Positions 1-8,717 are shown, counted from the stretch's first letter. The stretch: DNA of 64,000 bases from Novosphingobium sp. (GCA_017744735.1 JAGIAR010000001.1:248001-312000); one strand, 5' to 3'. Translations and numbers: made by a program. Notes: generated from the letters alone by a model not told the origin.

Positions 1-445
1 TCAGCCCCTTGCGGTGATCGGGAGAAAGCTCGGTCGCCAGCGCGATGCCCGAAGAGAAATAGCCGCCCAGCCCCAGCCCGATCGCGAACATCAGCGGATA
101 GAGCTCGGCCGGCGCACGAGCGAAGGCGGTCAGCAGCATCGCTCCGCCCTGGAGCACGGTGCAGCAGATGATCGGCAGCTTGCGTCCCTTCGCATCCGCC
201 AGGAACCCGCCGAGAACGCTGCCGAGCGCCGTGCCGACCGAGATCAGCGCAAGCGGAAGAGCGAGGGCGTTGGCGGGGATGGCCCAAGCCGCGAGAACTG
301 CGGGCGCAACCACCGGCAATGCCTGGAGGCAGTAGCCGCTGTAGAGAAACAGCAACAGCAACGCGACGCAGGCCCGGAACCAGTAGCCCCGGGCGGATGG
401 GTTCGCGCGGATTGCCGCCGTGGCGGCATTGTCGACCTCGGCCAT
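1..445 (-). CDS. MFS transporter, N-terminal part (cut by window edge)
   Basis: The first 148 codons of a major facilitator protein are visible; the rest lies beyond the left edge. After a polar N-terminus of about 25 residues there is a hydrophobic helix (about 26-50), a second helix, then the loop 2-3 signature of the MFS, GGFLADAKGRK (residues 79-89). The helix order and the motif resemble proton-coupled transporters of aromatic or other organic acids, but the visible part does not settle the substrate. The ATG at 445 opens the frame. The TBDR gene upstream on the same strand ends at 551, with a hairpin between them, so the transporter is probably the inner-membrane partner of that receptor or of the reductase cluster beyond it. 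Confidence 0.85.
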   Translation of the reverse strand, partial: MAEVDNAATAAIRANPSARGYWFRACVALLLLFLYSGYCLQALPVVAPAVLAAWAIPANALALPLALISVGTALGSVLGGFLADAKGRKLPIICCTVLQGGAMLLTAFARAPAELYPLMFAIGLGLGGYFSSGIALATELSPDHRKGL

Positions 446-495
446 CGGCCCTCCCCGAAATTCGGCCGCCTGTCGTGACGGCCTGAAAGAGAAAG

Positions 496-529
496 CGGCG
501 CCGGGGACGGAGTGGGTCACCCGGCGCCG
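496..529 (-). terminator. Hairpin terminator after TBDR gene
   Basis: Perfect 10-bp inverted repeat CGGCGCCGGG (496-505) and CCCGGCGCCG (520-529) with a 14-base loop. Read on the minus strand, it is followed by a T-rich stretch (CTTTCTCTTTC). It sits 22 bases past the stop of the TBDR gene and before the MFS start, so it could end or weaken transcription between them. Confidence 0.6.
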
Positions 530-550
530 AGGTGCGGAGGGAGACCTCCG

Positions 551-2836
551 TCAGAACGCCTTGCGGACCACGAGCGAGAATTCGCGTGGCGCGCCGGGGA
601 AGCTTTCGATCAGGCCGCTGGTGCCGGTGAGATCGAAGTTGTTGAGGAAGTAGTACTTGTTGAACAAATTATCGACGTGGAGCGCCACGGTCAGGTCGCG
701 CTTCTCGTTCGCCCAGGTCAGCGAACCGCTGGCCACCGTGTAGCCGTCGATCCGGTTGGTCGGAGCATTGGCCGCGTTGGTGTAGATATGGCTCTGGTAC
801 GAGACGTCGATCCGCGGGGTCAGCGTGCTGTTGCCCAGCCCGATCTCGTATTGCGCGCCGACCGACCATTTCCATGCGGGTGCGAAAGGCGGAACGATAT
901 CGGGCGCAAGGAAGGTCGCCGGGTTGATGTAGTCGAACTTGAAGTCGAGATAGCTGAGTGAGGAATTGAACTGCAGCCCATCTACCGGCTCGCCCGAGAA
1001 TTCGGCTTCGAAGCCCTTCATCGTGGCATTGCCGGCGTTCACGATCAGGCTGCCGAAGGCCACCCCGTATTCCGAGACGTCGAGCCGGGTCAGCTGGACG
1101 CCCGAATATTTGTCGTAGAAGCCGGTCAGGTTGAAGCGCAGGCGGTTGTCGAAGAAGTCGCTCTTGAGGCCGACTTCGTAATTCTTGAGCTTTTCCGGGC
1201 CGAACGGCAGCACTAGCGCCGCCGCTGCCGGGAACGGGTTGATACCGCCGCCCTTGAAGCCGGTCGCGAAGGTTGCATAGGTCAGCAGGTGGTCGGACCA
1301 GCGGTAATCGAGGCTGGCGCGGTAATCGACCACCGAGTCGGTCGCCGGCGGGCTCGTACCCTCGATCGCCGGATCGTTGACCGTGCCGTCCATGTTGAAG
1401 TGATGGAAGGTGTAGGTCTTCCGCTCATGGGTATAGCGGATGCCGGCGGTCAGGGTCAGCTTGTCGGTGAGCTTGGCGATCGCGGTAGCGAAAGCGGCCG
1501 CGCTGGTGGCACGGACATCGTCCTTGCCGTAATACTGCAGGAAATAGGGGCGGATATCGAAGAACGAATAATAGAAGGTATCCTGCCACGAGTAGAATCC
1601 GCCCAGGGTAATCTGAACCTTGTCCAGATCCGCGTTCAGCCGCCCTTCCTGGCTGAAGAACTTGTGGTTGAGCGAGGTCGCTTCGTAGGACAGGCGCGCG
1701 GGCGACTGGTCGTCGTCCACCGCGAACGAGGTATCGTATTCGCGATAGGCCGTGATCGAGGTCAGCGTCACCTCGTCGTTGAAGTGGTAGTTCGCTTTGC
1801 CGGAAATACTCCAGCCTTCATAATAGGTCCGCGGATCGATCGAATCCGCGATCGCCGGATAGCCGTCACGCCCGGCGCCTTGCGAATAGGTCGCGTAGTT
1901 GCAGTACTTGCCGCAAACGAAACGGGAATCGAACGGCACGCCGGGAACCGGGTTGGTCTCGGGATTGTCGTAATCGGCATAGGTTACCACCCCGCCGGGG
2001 CCGGTGTGGTTCTCATGATTGTAGGTGCCGGCGAGCAGGAAATCGAACTTGTCGTCGGGTGTGAACTTCAGTTGCGCGCGAACCGCCTGGTTCCCGATGC
2101 CGCCCTGCGGGTCTCCCGCCTTGCAATCCTTGGTGTTGACCGCGGCGGGGATCGCGGGATCGCCCGTGGCACAGCCGTAATCGAGCACCTTCACATAGCC
2201 GGTCTGGCTCTTGACCATGCCCGAGACGCGCAGGGCCAGCGTATCGGTCAGCCCGACGTCGAGCGAAGCGCGGATCCCGAGCAGATTGCGCGAGCCGCCG
2301 GTGAGTTCCACCGAGCCGCTGTCGTCGCCCTTGGGTTCGATGGTGAAGATGCGCACCGCGCCGCCCAGCGAGTTGCGCCCGGTCAGCGTACCCTGCGGAC
2401 CGCGCAGCACCTCGACCCGGCTGATATCGAGCAGATCGAGCATCGAACCCGTCAGCGTGGCGTAATAGACGTCGTCGACGAACACACCCACGCCCGGTTC
2501 GAGCGCGGGGTTGAAATTGTACTGGCCGACGCCGCGGATCGAGGCGGCAAGGCTGGGCCCCCAGGCCGCGACCGAGGGCTTCAGCGTGACGCTGGGCACC
2601 TGGTTCGCGACTTCGTAGATATTGGTCTGGCCCCGCGCGTCGAGCATGTCGGCGGTCACCGCCGAAATCGCAATCGGCGTGTCCTGGATCGACTGTTCGC
2701 GGAACTGGGCGGTGACGATGATGTCGTTGCTGCTGTCGTCCTTGCCGGCAGCGCCCGCATCCTCCGCGAAAGCCGCCGTGGTCCACAGGCAGCCGGCCAA
2801 GGCCGCGCCGGCCAACAGATACCGATTGAATCGCAT
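551..2836 (-). CDS. TonB-dependent outer-membrane receptor
   Basis: 761-residue TBDR for energy-dependent uptake across the outer membrane. It has a signal peptide (MRFNRYLLAG..., cleavage likely after AFA), a TonB-box-like segment DIIVTAQ, a plug domain with VEVLRGPQGTLTGRNSLGG, and a 22-strand barrel ending in a C-terminal Phe. The start at 2836 is chosen because GGGAGAAGA lies seven bases upstream; an in-frame ATG at 2851 lacks this site. It is divergent from the SDR operon at 3086 and followed by the MFS gene. It belongs to the large sphingomonad group with IVVTAQ near the N-terminus, whose ligands are mostly undetermined. The neighbouring oxidoreductases suggest an organic carbon source rather than a siderophore, but that is inference. 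Confidence 0.95.
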   Translation of the reverse strand: MRFNRYLLAGAALAGCLWTTAAFAEDAGAAGKDDSSNDIIVTAQFREQSIQDTPIAISAVTADMLDARGQTNIYEVANQVPSVTLKPSVAAWGPSLAASIRGVGQYNFNPALEPGVGVFVDDVYYATLTGSMLDLLDISRVEVLRGPQGTLTGRNSLGGAVRIFTIEPKGDDSGSVELTGGSRNLLGIRASLDVGLTDTLALRVSGMVKSQTGYVKVLDYGCATGDPAIPAAVNTKDCKAGDPQGGIGNQAVRAQLKFTPDDKFDFLLAGTYNHENHTGPGGVVTYADYDNPETNPVPGVPFDSRFVCGKYCNYATYSQGAGRDGYPAIADSIDPRTYYEGWSISGKANYHFNDEVTLTSITAYREYDTSFAVDDDQSPARLSYEATSLNHKFFSQEGRLNADLDKVQITLGGFYSWQDTFYYSFFDIRPYFLQYYGKDDVRATSAAAFATAIAKLTDKLTLTAGIRYTHERKTYTFHHFNMDGTVNDPAIEGTSPPATDSVVDYRASLDYRWSDHLLTYATFATGFKGGGINPFPAAAALVLPFGPEKLKNYEVGLKSDFFDNRLRFNLTGFYDKYSGVQLTRLDVSEYGVAFGSLIVNAGNATMKGFEAEFSGEPVDGLQFNSSLSYLDFKFDYINPATFLAPDIVPPFAPAWKWSVGAQYEIGLGNSTLTPRIDVSYQSHIYTNAANAPTNRIDGYTVASGSLTWANEKRDLTVALHVDNLFNKYYFLNNFDLTGTSGLIESFPGAPREFSLVVRKAF

Positions 2837-3020
2837 GAAATCTTCTCCCATCGCCGACGCCTTTCGCGACGCCTTGTTTCGTCCGGATGGGCAGCCTGCG
2901 TCGCCGATCTGCGCCGTCGCTGCGCCGGAAATTCCTCTCTTCGGGACAATCCGCCAAACGGCGAATCGCGCCGCTCACCTGAATTGCCTAACCATAAAAT
3001 ATATTATTGCCCGATTCTGT

Positions 3021-3036
3021 CAAACTACCTAGTTCG
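3021..3036. promoter_or_regulatory. Candidate operator CAAAC-N6-GTTCG
   Basis: Dyad-like motif in the 249-base gap between the divergent TBDR and SDR genes. A second copy (CAAAC-N6-GTTTG) is at 8702-8717 upstream of another SDR gene of the same cluster; the surrounding 18 bases agree at 13 positions. The AT-rich stretch 2994-3009 beside it may hold the promoters. The TetR protein at 4555 is the likeliest ligand, by proximity only. Confidence 0.35.
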
Positions 3037-3085
3037 GTCAGACAAGAACCGCGGCGCAGCGGCGTCACAGCAGGGGAGAAGCAGG

Positions 3086-3829
3086 ATGGGCGAACTGGAA
3101 GGCAAAACCGCGCTGGTGACGGGCGCATCCAAGGGCATCGGCTCGGCGATCGCGCGGGCGCTGGCAGCCGCGGGCGCGGCGGTGGGTGTGAACTATGCGT
3201 CGGACCGCGCCGGAGCCGAGCGAACGGTCGCCGCGATCGCGCAGGACGGAGGACGGGCGCTCGCGATCGGCGGCAGTGTGGCTTCCGCAGACGACGCGCG
3301 GCGCATGGTCGCGGAGACGGTCGCGGCCTTCGGCTCGCTCGACATCCTGGTCAACAATGCGGCCGCCTACGACATGGGTGCGCTGGAAGAGATTACCGAG
3401 GCCGAGTATCACCGGCATTTCGGCACCAACGTGTTCGGCCCGCTCATGCTGGTGCAGGCTGCGCTCGCGCACTTCCGGCCTGGTTCGTGCATCCTCAACA
3501 TATCCTCGTCGATCGTGCTTGCGCCCGAGCCGCAGACTTCGCTCTACAGCGCCTCCAAGGCTGCACTGAACATGCTTGCCAAGGTGTGGGCAGCCGAGCT
3601 GGGTAGCCGCCAGATCCGGGTCGCGACGATTTCGCCCGGGATCACCCACACCGATGGCCACCCGGTGCGCGACTGGGGCGACGAGATCGTCGCGCCGCTG
3701 ATCGCGCGGACGCCGCTCGGGCGGATAGGGGATCCCGAGGACGTCGCCAACGCGGCGGTGTTCCTCGCGTCGGAACGCGGGCGCTGGATCACCGGAGCGG
3801 ATCTGCACGTCTCGGGCGGCTTCCGGTGA
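3086..3829 (+). CDS. SDR family NAD(P)-dependent oxidoreductase
   Basis: 247-residue classical short-chain dehydrogenase/reductase. The cofactor motif TGASKGIG is near residues 11-18, followed by DILVNNAA, a catalytic Ser in the NISSS segment and the active-site YSASK. The start at 3086 follows GGGGAGAAGCAGG; the frame stays open far upstream but that part is antisense to the receptor. It is first in a rightward operon and overlaps the next gene by four bases (GTGA). It is similar to the SDR encoded at 7896-8645 (both have VNYASDR and VNNAA), so the cluster has two related dehydrogenases. The substrate cannot be read from the sequence. Confidence 0.93.
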   Translation: MGELEGKTALVTGASKGIGSAIARALAAAGAAVGVNYASDRAGAERTVAAIAQDGGRALAIGGSVASADDARRMVAETVAAFGSLDILVNNAAAYDMGALEEITEAEYHRHFGTNVFGPLMLVQAALAHFRPGSCILNISSSIVLAPEPQTSLYSASKAALNMLAKVWAAELGSRQIRVATISPGITHTDGHPVRDWGDEIVAPLIARTPLGRIGDPEDVANAAVFLASERGRWITGADLHVSGGFR

Positions 3830-4467
3830 AACTGTTCCTGATCGGAGCGACCGGCAATATCGGGAGCTGCATCCGGGACGAGGCGCTTGCCCGCGGACAT
3901 CTGGTCACCGGCATGACCCGCGATGCGGCTCGGCTGTCGCCGCGGCCCGGCTTGTCGATCCATCGAGGCGATGCCCTCGATCGAAGCGCGCTGGCAGCCG
4001 CGATCCGCGGGCACGATGCGGTGGTGGTGGCGCACGGCAGCATGCCCGACGATCCGAATATCGGACCCAACACCACCCTGGCCGCGGTCTCGATCCTCGG
4101 CGCGCTGCGGGATGCGGGGATCAGGCGGGTATTTTGGGTCGGCGGGGCCGGCAGCCTGTTCGATGCCGAGGGCAGACGCGTGCTCGATGCGATGGAGCTT
4201 CCGCCGTGGGCGCGGTCGGCGATCTGGTCGATGGCGGCATTGCTGATGCACTTGCAGACGATCGAGAATCTCGACTGGAGCTTTCTCAGCCCGGCGGTAT
4301 GGATCGGTCCGGGCGAACGGACGGGGCGGTTCCGGCTTGGCCTGGACGAGGCGGTGGTCGATGCCGACGGCAAGAGCGCGATCAGTTATGCCGACTACGC
4401 GGTTGCCACGATCGACGAGCTGGAAAACCCCCGCCACATCCGCAGGCGATTCACGCTAGGCTATTGA
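3826..4467 (+). CDS. NAD(P)-binding (atypical SDR) oxidoreductase
   Basis: 213-residue Rossmann protein starting at GTG inside the stop of the SDR gene (4-bp overlap, so translationally coupled). The N-terminus MKLFLIGATGNIGS has the GxTGxxG dinucleotide-binding turn of atypical (NmrA/HSCARG-like) SDRs, followed by a short DALDRSAL segment and VVVAHGS. There is no classical YxxxK pair in the usual place. It is shorter than the two NmrA-like proteins at 5271 and 6668. The family includes NAD(P)H-dependent reductases of quinones or unsaturated carbonyls as well as redox sensors, so the role is uncertain; the operon suggests it acts with the upstream SDR. Confidence 0.85.
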   Translation: MKLFLIGATGNIGSCIRDEALARGHLVTGMTRDAARLSPRPGLSIHRGDALDRSALAAAIRGHDAVVVAHGSMPDDPNIGPNTTLAAVSILGALRDAGIRRVFWVGGAGSLFDAEGRRVLDAMELPPWARSAIWSMAALLMHLQTIENLDWSFLSPAVWIGPGERTGRFRLGLDEAVVDADGKSAISYADYAVATIDELENPRHIRRRFTLGY

Positions 4468-4554
4468 ACCAGCGCCGCCTCCGGTTGGCGAGCATGGCGG
4501 GATCGCCTATGCGCGGCGGGGGGCCGCAATCGCCAGCAAGAAAGGACCAGCGCG

Positions 4555-5187
4555 ATGCCGAAGGGGAACCGGCAGACAACCAAGGAGCGCATCTTGCAGG
4601 CGGCTCGCGAAGAGTTGCTCGAACACGGCTGCGCCGGCGCGCGGGTCGATCGGATCGCGGAGCGGGCAAAGACCAGCAAGGAGCGCATATACCACTATTA
4701 TCGCAGCAAGGAGGAACTGGCCGACGAGGTGTGGATCCGGCAGGCGGTCGCGATCCAGGAGAGGGTGAAATTCGACCCCGACGACATCGACAGCTTCATC
4801 GGTTCGCTGTTCGATTTCTATTTCGACAATCCCGAGGAAGTGCGGCTGTGGCTGTGGTTCCTGCTCGAACGCGGAAGCACCAGCCTGCCGCAGGACGATT
4901 TCCGGGTCGCCGCGGTGCAGGAGCGGATCGAGTCGGTGAAGCTGGCGCAGAAGCTGGGCTATATCGATCCCGCATGGAACCCGATCCTGTTGCTCAACAT
5001 GATCAGTTCGCTTGCCGTCAGCCGGGTGATCGCGCCGAGCTATGTCCATGAGGTCGGCAAGACGGTCGACCGCGACGGCAGCAAGCGCATGGCCAACCAG
5101 CATCGTGCGGCGGTGATCGAGATCGTGCATACACTGCTCGCCAAGGCGCCCCAAATCCAAACCGGGCCCGCCATCGGCCAGCGATAG
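4555..5187 (+). CDS. TetR family transcriptional regulator
   Basis: 210-residue regulator with an N-terminal TetR helix-turn-helix (residues about 10-56: RILQAAREELLEHG..., RVDRIAERAKTSKERIYHYYRSKEELA) and a variable helical ligand-binding domain. The start at 4555 follows AAGGA nine bases upstream. It lies 87 bases after the reductase gene, in the same direction, inside the TBDR/SDR/NmrA/SnoaL cluster, and is its obvious candidate regulator. Possible target sites are the CAAAC-N6-GTTyG motifs at 3021 and 8702. The inducer is unknown. Confidence 0.93.
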   Translation: MPKGNRQTTKERILQAAREELLEHGCAGARVDRIAERAKTSKERIYHYYRSKEELADEVWIRQAVAIQERVKFDPDDIDSFIGSLFDFYFDNPEEVRLWLWFLLERGSTSLPQDDFRVAAVQERIESVKLAQKLGYIDPAWNPILLLNMISSLAVSRVIAPSYVHEVGKTVDRDGSKRMANQHRAAVIEIVHTLLAKAPQIQTGPAIGQR

Positions 5188-5270
5188 CGATCCGACCCAG
5201 ATCGACATATTTTTTATACCATATTGCATTCAATAGTGTAGGCTATCCTCGAGAGAGGAAGATCTGCATA

Positions 5271-6239
5271 ATGGCGGACAAGGAACAGACCCTGCTGGTA
5301 ACAGGTGCGTCGGGCGGTCTCGGGCAGCTGGTGATCGAAAACCTGATCGAACGGCACGGCGTCGCGCCCGAGCGGATTGTCGCGGTGACCCGCTCGCCGG
5401 CAAAGCTCGCCCAACTGGCCGCGCGGGGTGTGCAGGTCAGGCCGGGCGACTTCGACGATCCGGCGTCGCTCGACCGCGCCTTTGCGGGCGCCGACCGCGC
5501 CCTCGTCATCAGTGTCGATGCCGATCCGCTCGATAGCTATCTCTCCGATACCGACATGCTTGGCAATCCGAAGCGCCGCCGCGTGGTCCGCCAGCTCGCG
5601 GCGGTCCAGGCCGCGGAGCGCGCGGGCGTACGCCATGTGATCTACACCTCCGCCCCCAACCCCGAGCCGCCGACCGTGTGCTTCTGGAAGCGCGACCACT
5701 GGCATACCGAGGAAGCGATCCGCAGCGGCGGCACGGACTGGTCGATCCTGCGGATGTGGGAATATCCCGATTTCCACCTCACCTACAGCTGGGCGCAGGC
5801 GCTGGGCAGCGGGAGCTTCGTGACGGGCGCCGGCAGCGGGCGCTGCGCCTTCATCGCCCGCGAGGATTGCGCCCGCGCCGCGGCCGCCGCGCTGGTTCGG
5901 GGGGAGCACGGGCGGGTCTACGACATCACCGGCACGCAGGCGCTGACGATGGATGAAGTGTTCGACCAGCTCACCGCGATCAACGGCAGACCGGTCGAGC
6001 TGACCCATGTCTCGCCGCAGGAGATGCGCGCGCGGCTGGAAGCGAACGGCGAGGAACTCGCGCCGGTATTCGCGGCCTTCCACGAAGGCGTACGCCAAGG
6101 GAAATACGACTGCGTCAGCGGCGATTTCGACGAGCTTGCCGGCACGACCCCGGACACGCTGGACCACTTCCTCCGCGCCCACCCGGTCACCGAAGAACAG
6201 ACGCGCGTGACCTACCGTTTCGCCGACCACCCCGCCTAG
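5271..6239 (+). CDS. NmrA-like NAD(P)-dependent reductase
   Basis: 322-residue atypical SDR. TGASGGLG near residues 11-18 binds the dinucleotide, RSPAKL follows the second strand, and VIYTSAPNPEP fits the NmrA/QorB (quinone reductase type 2) fold. It lacks the classical YxxxK pair. The ATG at 5271 follows GAGAGGAAG. A paralogue lies at 6668, with a SnoaL-like gene between them; spacings of 17 and 15 bases indicate one operon. The upstream gap (5188-5270) is AT-rich (TTTTTTATACCATATTGCATT) and probably holds the promoter. Reduction of a quinone or enone is plausible but unproven. Confidence 0.88.
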   Translation: MADKEQTLLVTGASGGLGQLVIENLIERHGVAPERIVAVTRSPAKLAQLAARGVQVRPGDFDDPASLDRAFAGADRALVISVDADPLDSYLSDTDMLGNPKRRRVVRQLAAVQAAERAGVRHVIYTSAPNPEPPTVCFWKRDHWHTEEAIRSGGTDWSILRMWEYPDFHLTYSWAQALGSGSFVTGAGSGRCAFIAREDCARAAAAALVRGEHGRVYDITGTQALTMDEVFDQLTAINGRPVELTHVSPQEMRARLEANGEELAPVFAAFHEGVRQGKYDCVSGDFDELAGTTPDTLDHFLRAHPVTEEQTRVTYRFADHPA

Positions 6240-6256
6240 AAACGAGAGGACCGTTC

Positions 6257-6652
6257 GTGACCAATGCAGGCATGAGCCCCGCGCAGATCATCGAGGACTG
6301 CAATCGCCTGATCATGGAAAACCGCGCGATGGAGGCGGTCGAGAAATATGTTGCCGAGGATTTCATCGAGCACAATCCGATCGTGCGCGGCGGCAATCGC
6401 GAGGGCTTCATCGAACATCTTGTGGCGGGTGGCTTCACCAACCCCGACAATCCGCGGATGAAGATGACCGTCGACCGGGTGATCGAGCAGAACGAGATGG
6501 TCGTCACCCATATTCATGTCGACATGCCGGACGGTCCGACCCTGGTGTTCATGGACATCTACCGGGTCGAGAACGGCAAGATGGTCGAGCATTGGGACGT
6601 GATGCAGCCGGTGCCGGAGACTTCGGTCAACGGCCGGGTGACGATGTACTGA
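6257..6652 (+). CDS. SnoaL-like (NTF2-fold) protein
   Basis: 131-residue single-domain protein of the NTF2-like superfamily, similar to predicted SnoaL-type aldol-condensation enzymes. Family-like features are FIEHNPIVRGG near residues 36-46 and GKMVEHWDVMQ near the C-terminus. The start is GTG at 6257 with GAGAGGA six bases upstream; a downstream ATG (MSPAQ) is possible but less well placed. It sits between two NmrA-like reductase genes. A second SnoaL-like protein of similar sequence is encoded convergently at 7516-7893. Such proteins often act on small cyclic or polyketide-like substrates; here the substrate is unknown. Confidence 0.88.
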   Translation: MTNAGMSPAQIIEDCNRLIMENRAMEAVEKYVAEDFIEHNPIVRGGNREGFIEHLVAGGFTNPDNPRMKMTVDRVIEQNEMVVTHIHVDMPDGPTLVFMDIYRVENGKMVEHWDVMQPVPETSVNGRVTMY

Positions 6653-6667
6653 AGCCGGGGCAGGCAG

Positions 6668-7543
6668 ATGAAACTTATCGTCTCGGGCGCCTCGGGCGAT
6701 CTCGGCGGCCGAGTGGCCCGGCAATTGCTTGACCTGGTTCCGGCCGAAGACCTGATCCTGCTGACCCGGAATCCCGACGGCCTGGCGGATCTTGCCGCGC
6801 GCGGCGCGGAGGTGCGCGCGGCCGATTTCGACCGCCCGGGAACGCTGGCGACGGCGCTCTCCGGCGGAGAGCGCATGCTGCTCGTGAGCACGATCGCGGT
6901 CGGCCCGACCCGCCGCGCCCAGCACCGTGCGGCGATCGACGCGGCGAAAGCGGCGGGCGTGAGGCGGCTCGCCTATACGTCCTGCGTCGGGATCCATCCG
7001 CGCAATCCCTCCTTCATCGTGCCCGACCACACCTATACCGAAGCGCTGCTGCGCGATTGCGGGATGGAAACGACGATCCTGCACATGGGCTCCTATGCGG
7101 ATATCCTCGCCCGCGCGATCGTCCCACAGGCGCTGGCCAGCGGGCACTGGGTTTCGCGCTCGGGCGATGGCCGGCTGGCCCACGTTGCCAAAGACGATTG
7201 CGCACGCGCCGCCGCCCACGTGCTCGCCGATGATGGCCATGCGGGAGCGGTCTACGAGATCACCGGGCCCGAGCTGATGTCCAATCGCGAGGCGGCGGCA
7301 CTGGCCGCCGAGATGGCCGGCCGGCCGATCGCCTATCTTGAACCCTCCTCCGCCGACGAGGAAGAAGTGGCCAAGCAGGCCGCCGCCTGGGTCGGCCCCT
7401 TCACGCTTGCCGACCTGCTCTCGAGCGAGCTCGCCGTGCGCGACGGCTTCAACGCGATCTGCAGCGATCATGTGGAGATGATTACCGGGACTCCGGCGAA
7501 GGCGCTTCGGCAGGTCTATGCGGAGGCCGGAATCGGGAGCTGA
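6668..7543 (+). CDS. NmrA-like NAD(P)-dependent reductase (second copy)
   Basis: 291-residue atypical SDR with MKLIVSGASGDLGGRVARQLL at the N-terminus (only the SGASGDLGG turn is diagnostic), RNPDGL after strand 2 and LAYTSCVG in the position of the YTSAP segment of its paralogue at 5271. It is probably the last gene of the rightward operon. Its 3' end overlaps the convergent SnoaL-like gene by 28 bases (7516-7543). Domain architecture is the same as the 322-residue neighbour, but it lacks that protein's C-terminal extension. Two non-identical reductases side by side suggest two steps or two isomers of one pathway. Confidence 0.88.
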   Translation: MKLIVSGASGDLGGRVARQLLDLVPAEDLILLTRNPDGLADLAARGAEVRAADFDRPGTLATALSGGERMLLVSTIAVGPTRRAQHRAAIDAAKAAGVRRLAYTSCVGIHPRNPSFIVPDHTYTEALLRDCGMETTILHMGSYADILARAIVPQALASGHWVSRSGDGRLAHVAKDDCARAAAHVLADDGHAGAVYEITGPELMSNREAAALAAEMAGRPIAYLEPSSADEEEVAKQAAAWVGPFTLADLLSSELAVRDGFNAICSDHVEMITGTPAKALRQVYAEAGIGS

Positions 7544-7893
7544 TCCTCGACGCGCATCGCGTCCCAGTGCTCGACCACCTTGCCGTCCTCCACCCGGTAG
7601 AGCTCGAGAATTCTGAGCGGCGGGCTGCCCGGTTCCTCGCACCACATATGCACGCAGACGTGATCGCCCTCGGCCACCACATTCAGAACCTTGAGCCTGA
7701 CGTCGCGCAGCCCTGGCCGGTCCATCCGCTCGCGCACCAGCACCTGCTTGAAGCCTTCGAGATTGCCGCCCGGGATATCCGGATTGTGCTCGAGATAGTC
7801 CGGCGAGAAATAGCGCTCAGCAGCTTCCATTCCGCGCTGCTGCTCGAACAGGGCACAGATCTTCACAACGACCTGCCTGGCCGGATTTTCCAT
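7516..7893 (-). CDS. SnoaL-like (NTF2-fold) protein (second copy)
   Basis: 125-residue NTF2-fold protein with the same signatures as the protein at 6257: YLEHNPDIPGGN and GKVVEHWDAMR near the C-terminus. I place the start at 7893, two bases after the stop of the SDR gene that precedes it on the minus strand (TAG-CG-ATG); a longer frame to 7941 would run into the SDR coding sequence. It therefore forms a two-gene operon with that SDR and converges on the NmrA-like gene, overlapping its end by 28 bases. Confidence 0.85.
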   Translation of the reverse strand: MENPARQVVVKICALFEQQRGMEAAERYFSPDYLEHNPDIPGGNLEGFKQVLVRERMDRPGLRDVRLKVLNVVAEGDHVCVHMWCEEPGSPPLRILELYRVEDGKVVEHWDAMRVEDQLPIPASA

Positions 7894-7895
7894 CG

Positions 7896-8645
7896 CTAGC
7901 TGAACCCGCCCGATGCCTCGAGCATCGTGCCCGTTATCCACGCCGCCTCGTCCGAGGCGAGGAACACCACCGCAGGCGCGACGTCTTCGGGATGGCCGAA
8001 GCGGCGGAGCGCAGTATGCTCGATCAACGCCTTGACGGCCGCCTCGTTGTCGAGCGTGCCGATCCGGCGATTGCCCTCGGTATCGGTCGCGCCGGGCAGC
8101 ACCATGTTGACGCGGATCTGGCGCGGTCCGAGTTCCTTGGCGAGAAAGCGGGTTATTCTCTCCAAGGCCGCTTTCGACCCGGCATAGAGCAGAGCGTTCG
8201 GCATCGGATTGAGCACGCCGGCCGAGCCGATGTTGATAATCGAACCTCCTTCGGTCAGGTGCGGGCTCGCCTCACGAGTCAGCAGGATCGCGCCCAGCAC
8301 GTTCACGTCGAAGTGGCGGCGATAGTCGTCGACCGAGATCGCCTCGACCGGGCCGAAACTGAAATAGGCAGCATTGTTGACCACGATGTCGAGCCGGCCG
8401 AAAGCGGCCACCGCCTGTGCGACCAGGCCCTGCACATCGCTTTCGGACGAGACGTCTGCGCCGAGCGCGACCGCGCGCCCGCCGGCTGCGCCGATCCGCT
8501 CGACCACGCGCTCGGCGCCTTCGCGGTCCGACGCATAGTTTACTGCTACCGCGGCGCCGGCATCGGCCAGCCGAAACGCGATCTCGGCCCCTATGCCTTT
8601 CGAACCCCCGGTGACGATGGCCACCTTGCCCGCCAGATCGACCAA
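7896..8645 (-). CDS. SDR family NAD(P)-dependent oxidoreductase
   Basis: 249-residue classical SDR with TGGSKGIG near residues 12-19, IVVNNAA, INIGS with the catalytic Ser, and YAGSK (Tyr and Lys present). The start is odd: the best fit is TTG at 8645 with GGGAGA seven bases upstream, while an ATG between the two lies in another frame. It is similar to the SDR at 3086 and is followed by the second SnoaL-like gene. A candidate operator (8702-8717) lies about 56 bases upstream. It probably works in the same pathway as genes 3086-7543. Confidence 0.9.
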   Translation of the reverse strand: MVDLAGKVAIVTGGSKGIGAEIAFRLADAGAAVAVNYASDREGAERVVERIGAAGGRAVALGADVSSESDVQGLVAQAVAAFGRLDIVVNNAAYFSFGPVEAISVDDYRRHFDVNVLGAILLTREASPHLTEGGSIINIGSAGVLNPMPNALLYAGSKAALERITRFLAKELGPRQIRVNMVLPGATDTEGNRRIGTLDNEAAVKALIEHTALRRFGHPEDVAPAVVFLASDEAAWITGTMLEASGGFS

Positions 8646-8701
8646 ACCGCATTCTCCCTGCCTGTGTTTTGCGGAAACCTAGGGATGGACGAAGCTCGGG
8701 T

Positions 8702-8717
8702 CAAACTGTTTGGTTTG
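8702..8717. promoter_or_regulatory. Candidate operator CAAAC-N6-GTTTG
   Basis: Dyad motif with perfect 5-bp half-sites, in the 102-base gap between the EmrB-like gene's end and the SDR start (8645, minus strand). It shares TCAAACTnnnTnGTTnGG with the motif at 3020-3037 in front of the divergent SDR/TBDR pair, which links the two halves of the reductase cluster. Confidence 0.35.

Noticed and set aside
1289..3085. N-terminal extension of the SDR at 3086 by about 600 codons
   Set aside because: It is antisense to the TBDR gene, and the SDR fold and a ribosome-binding site begin at 3086.
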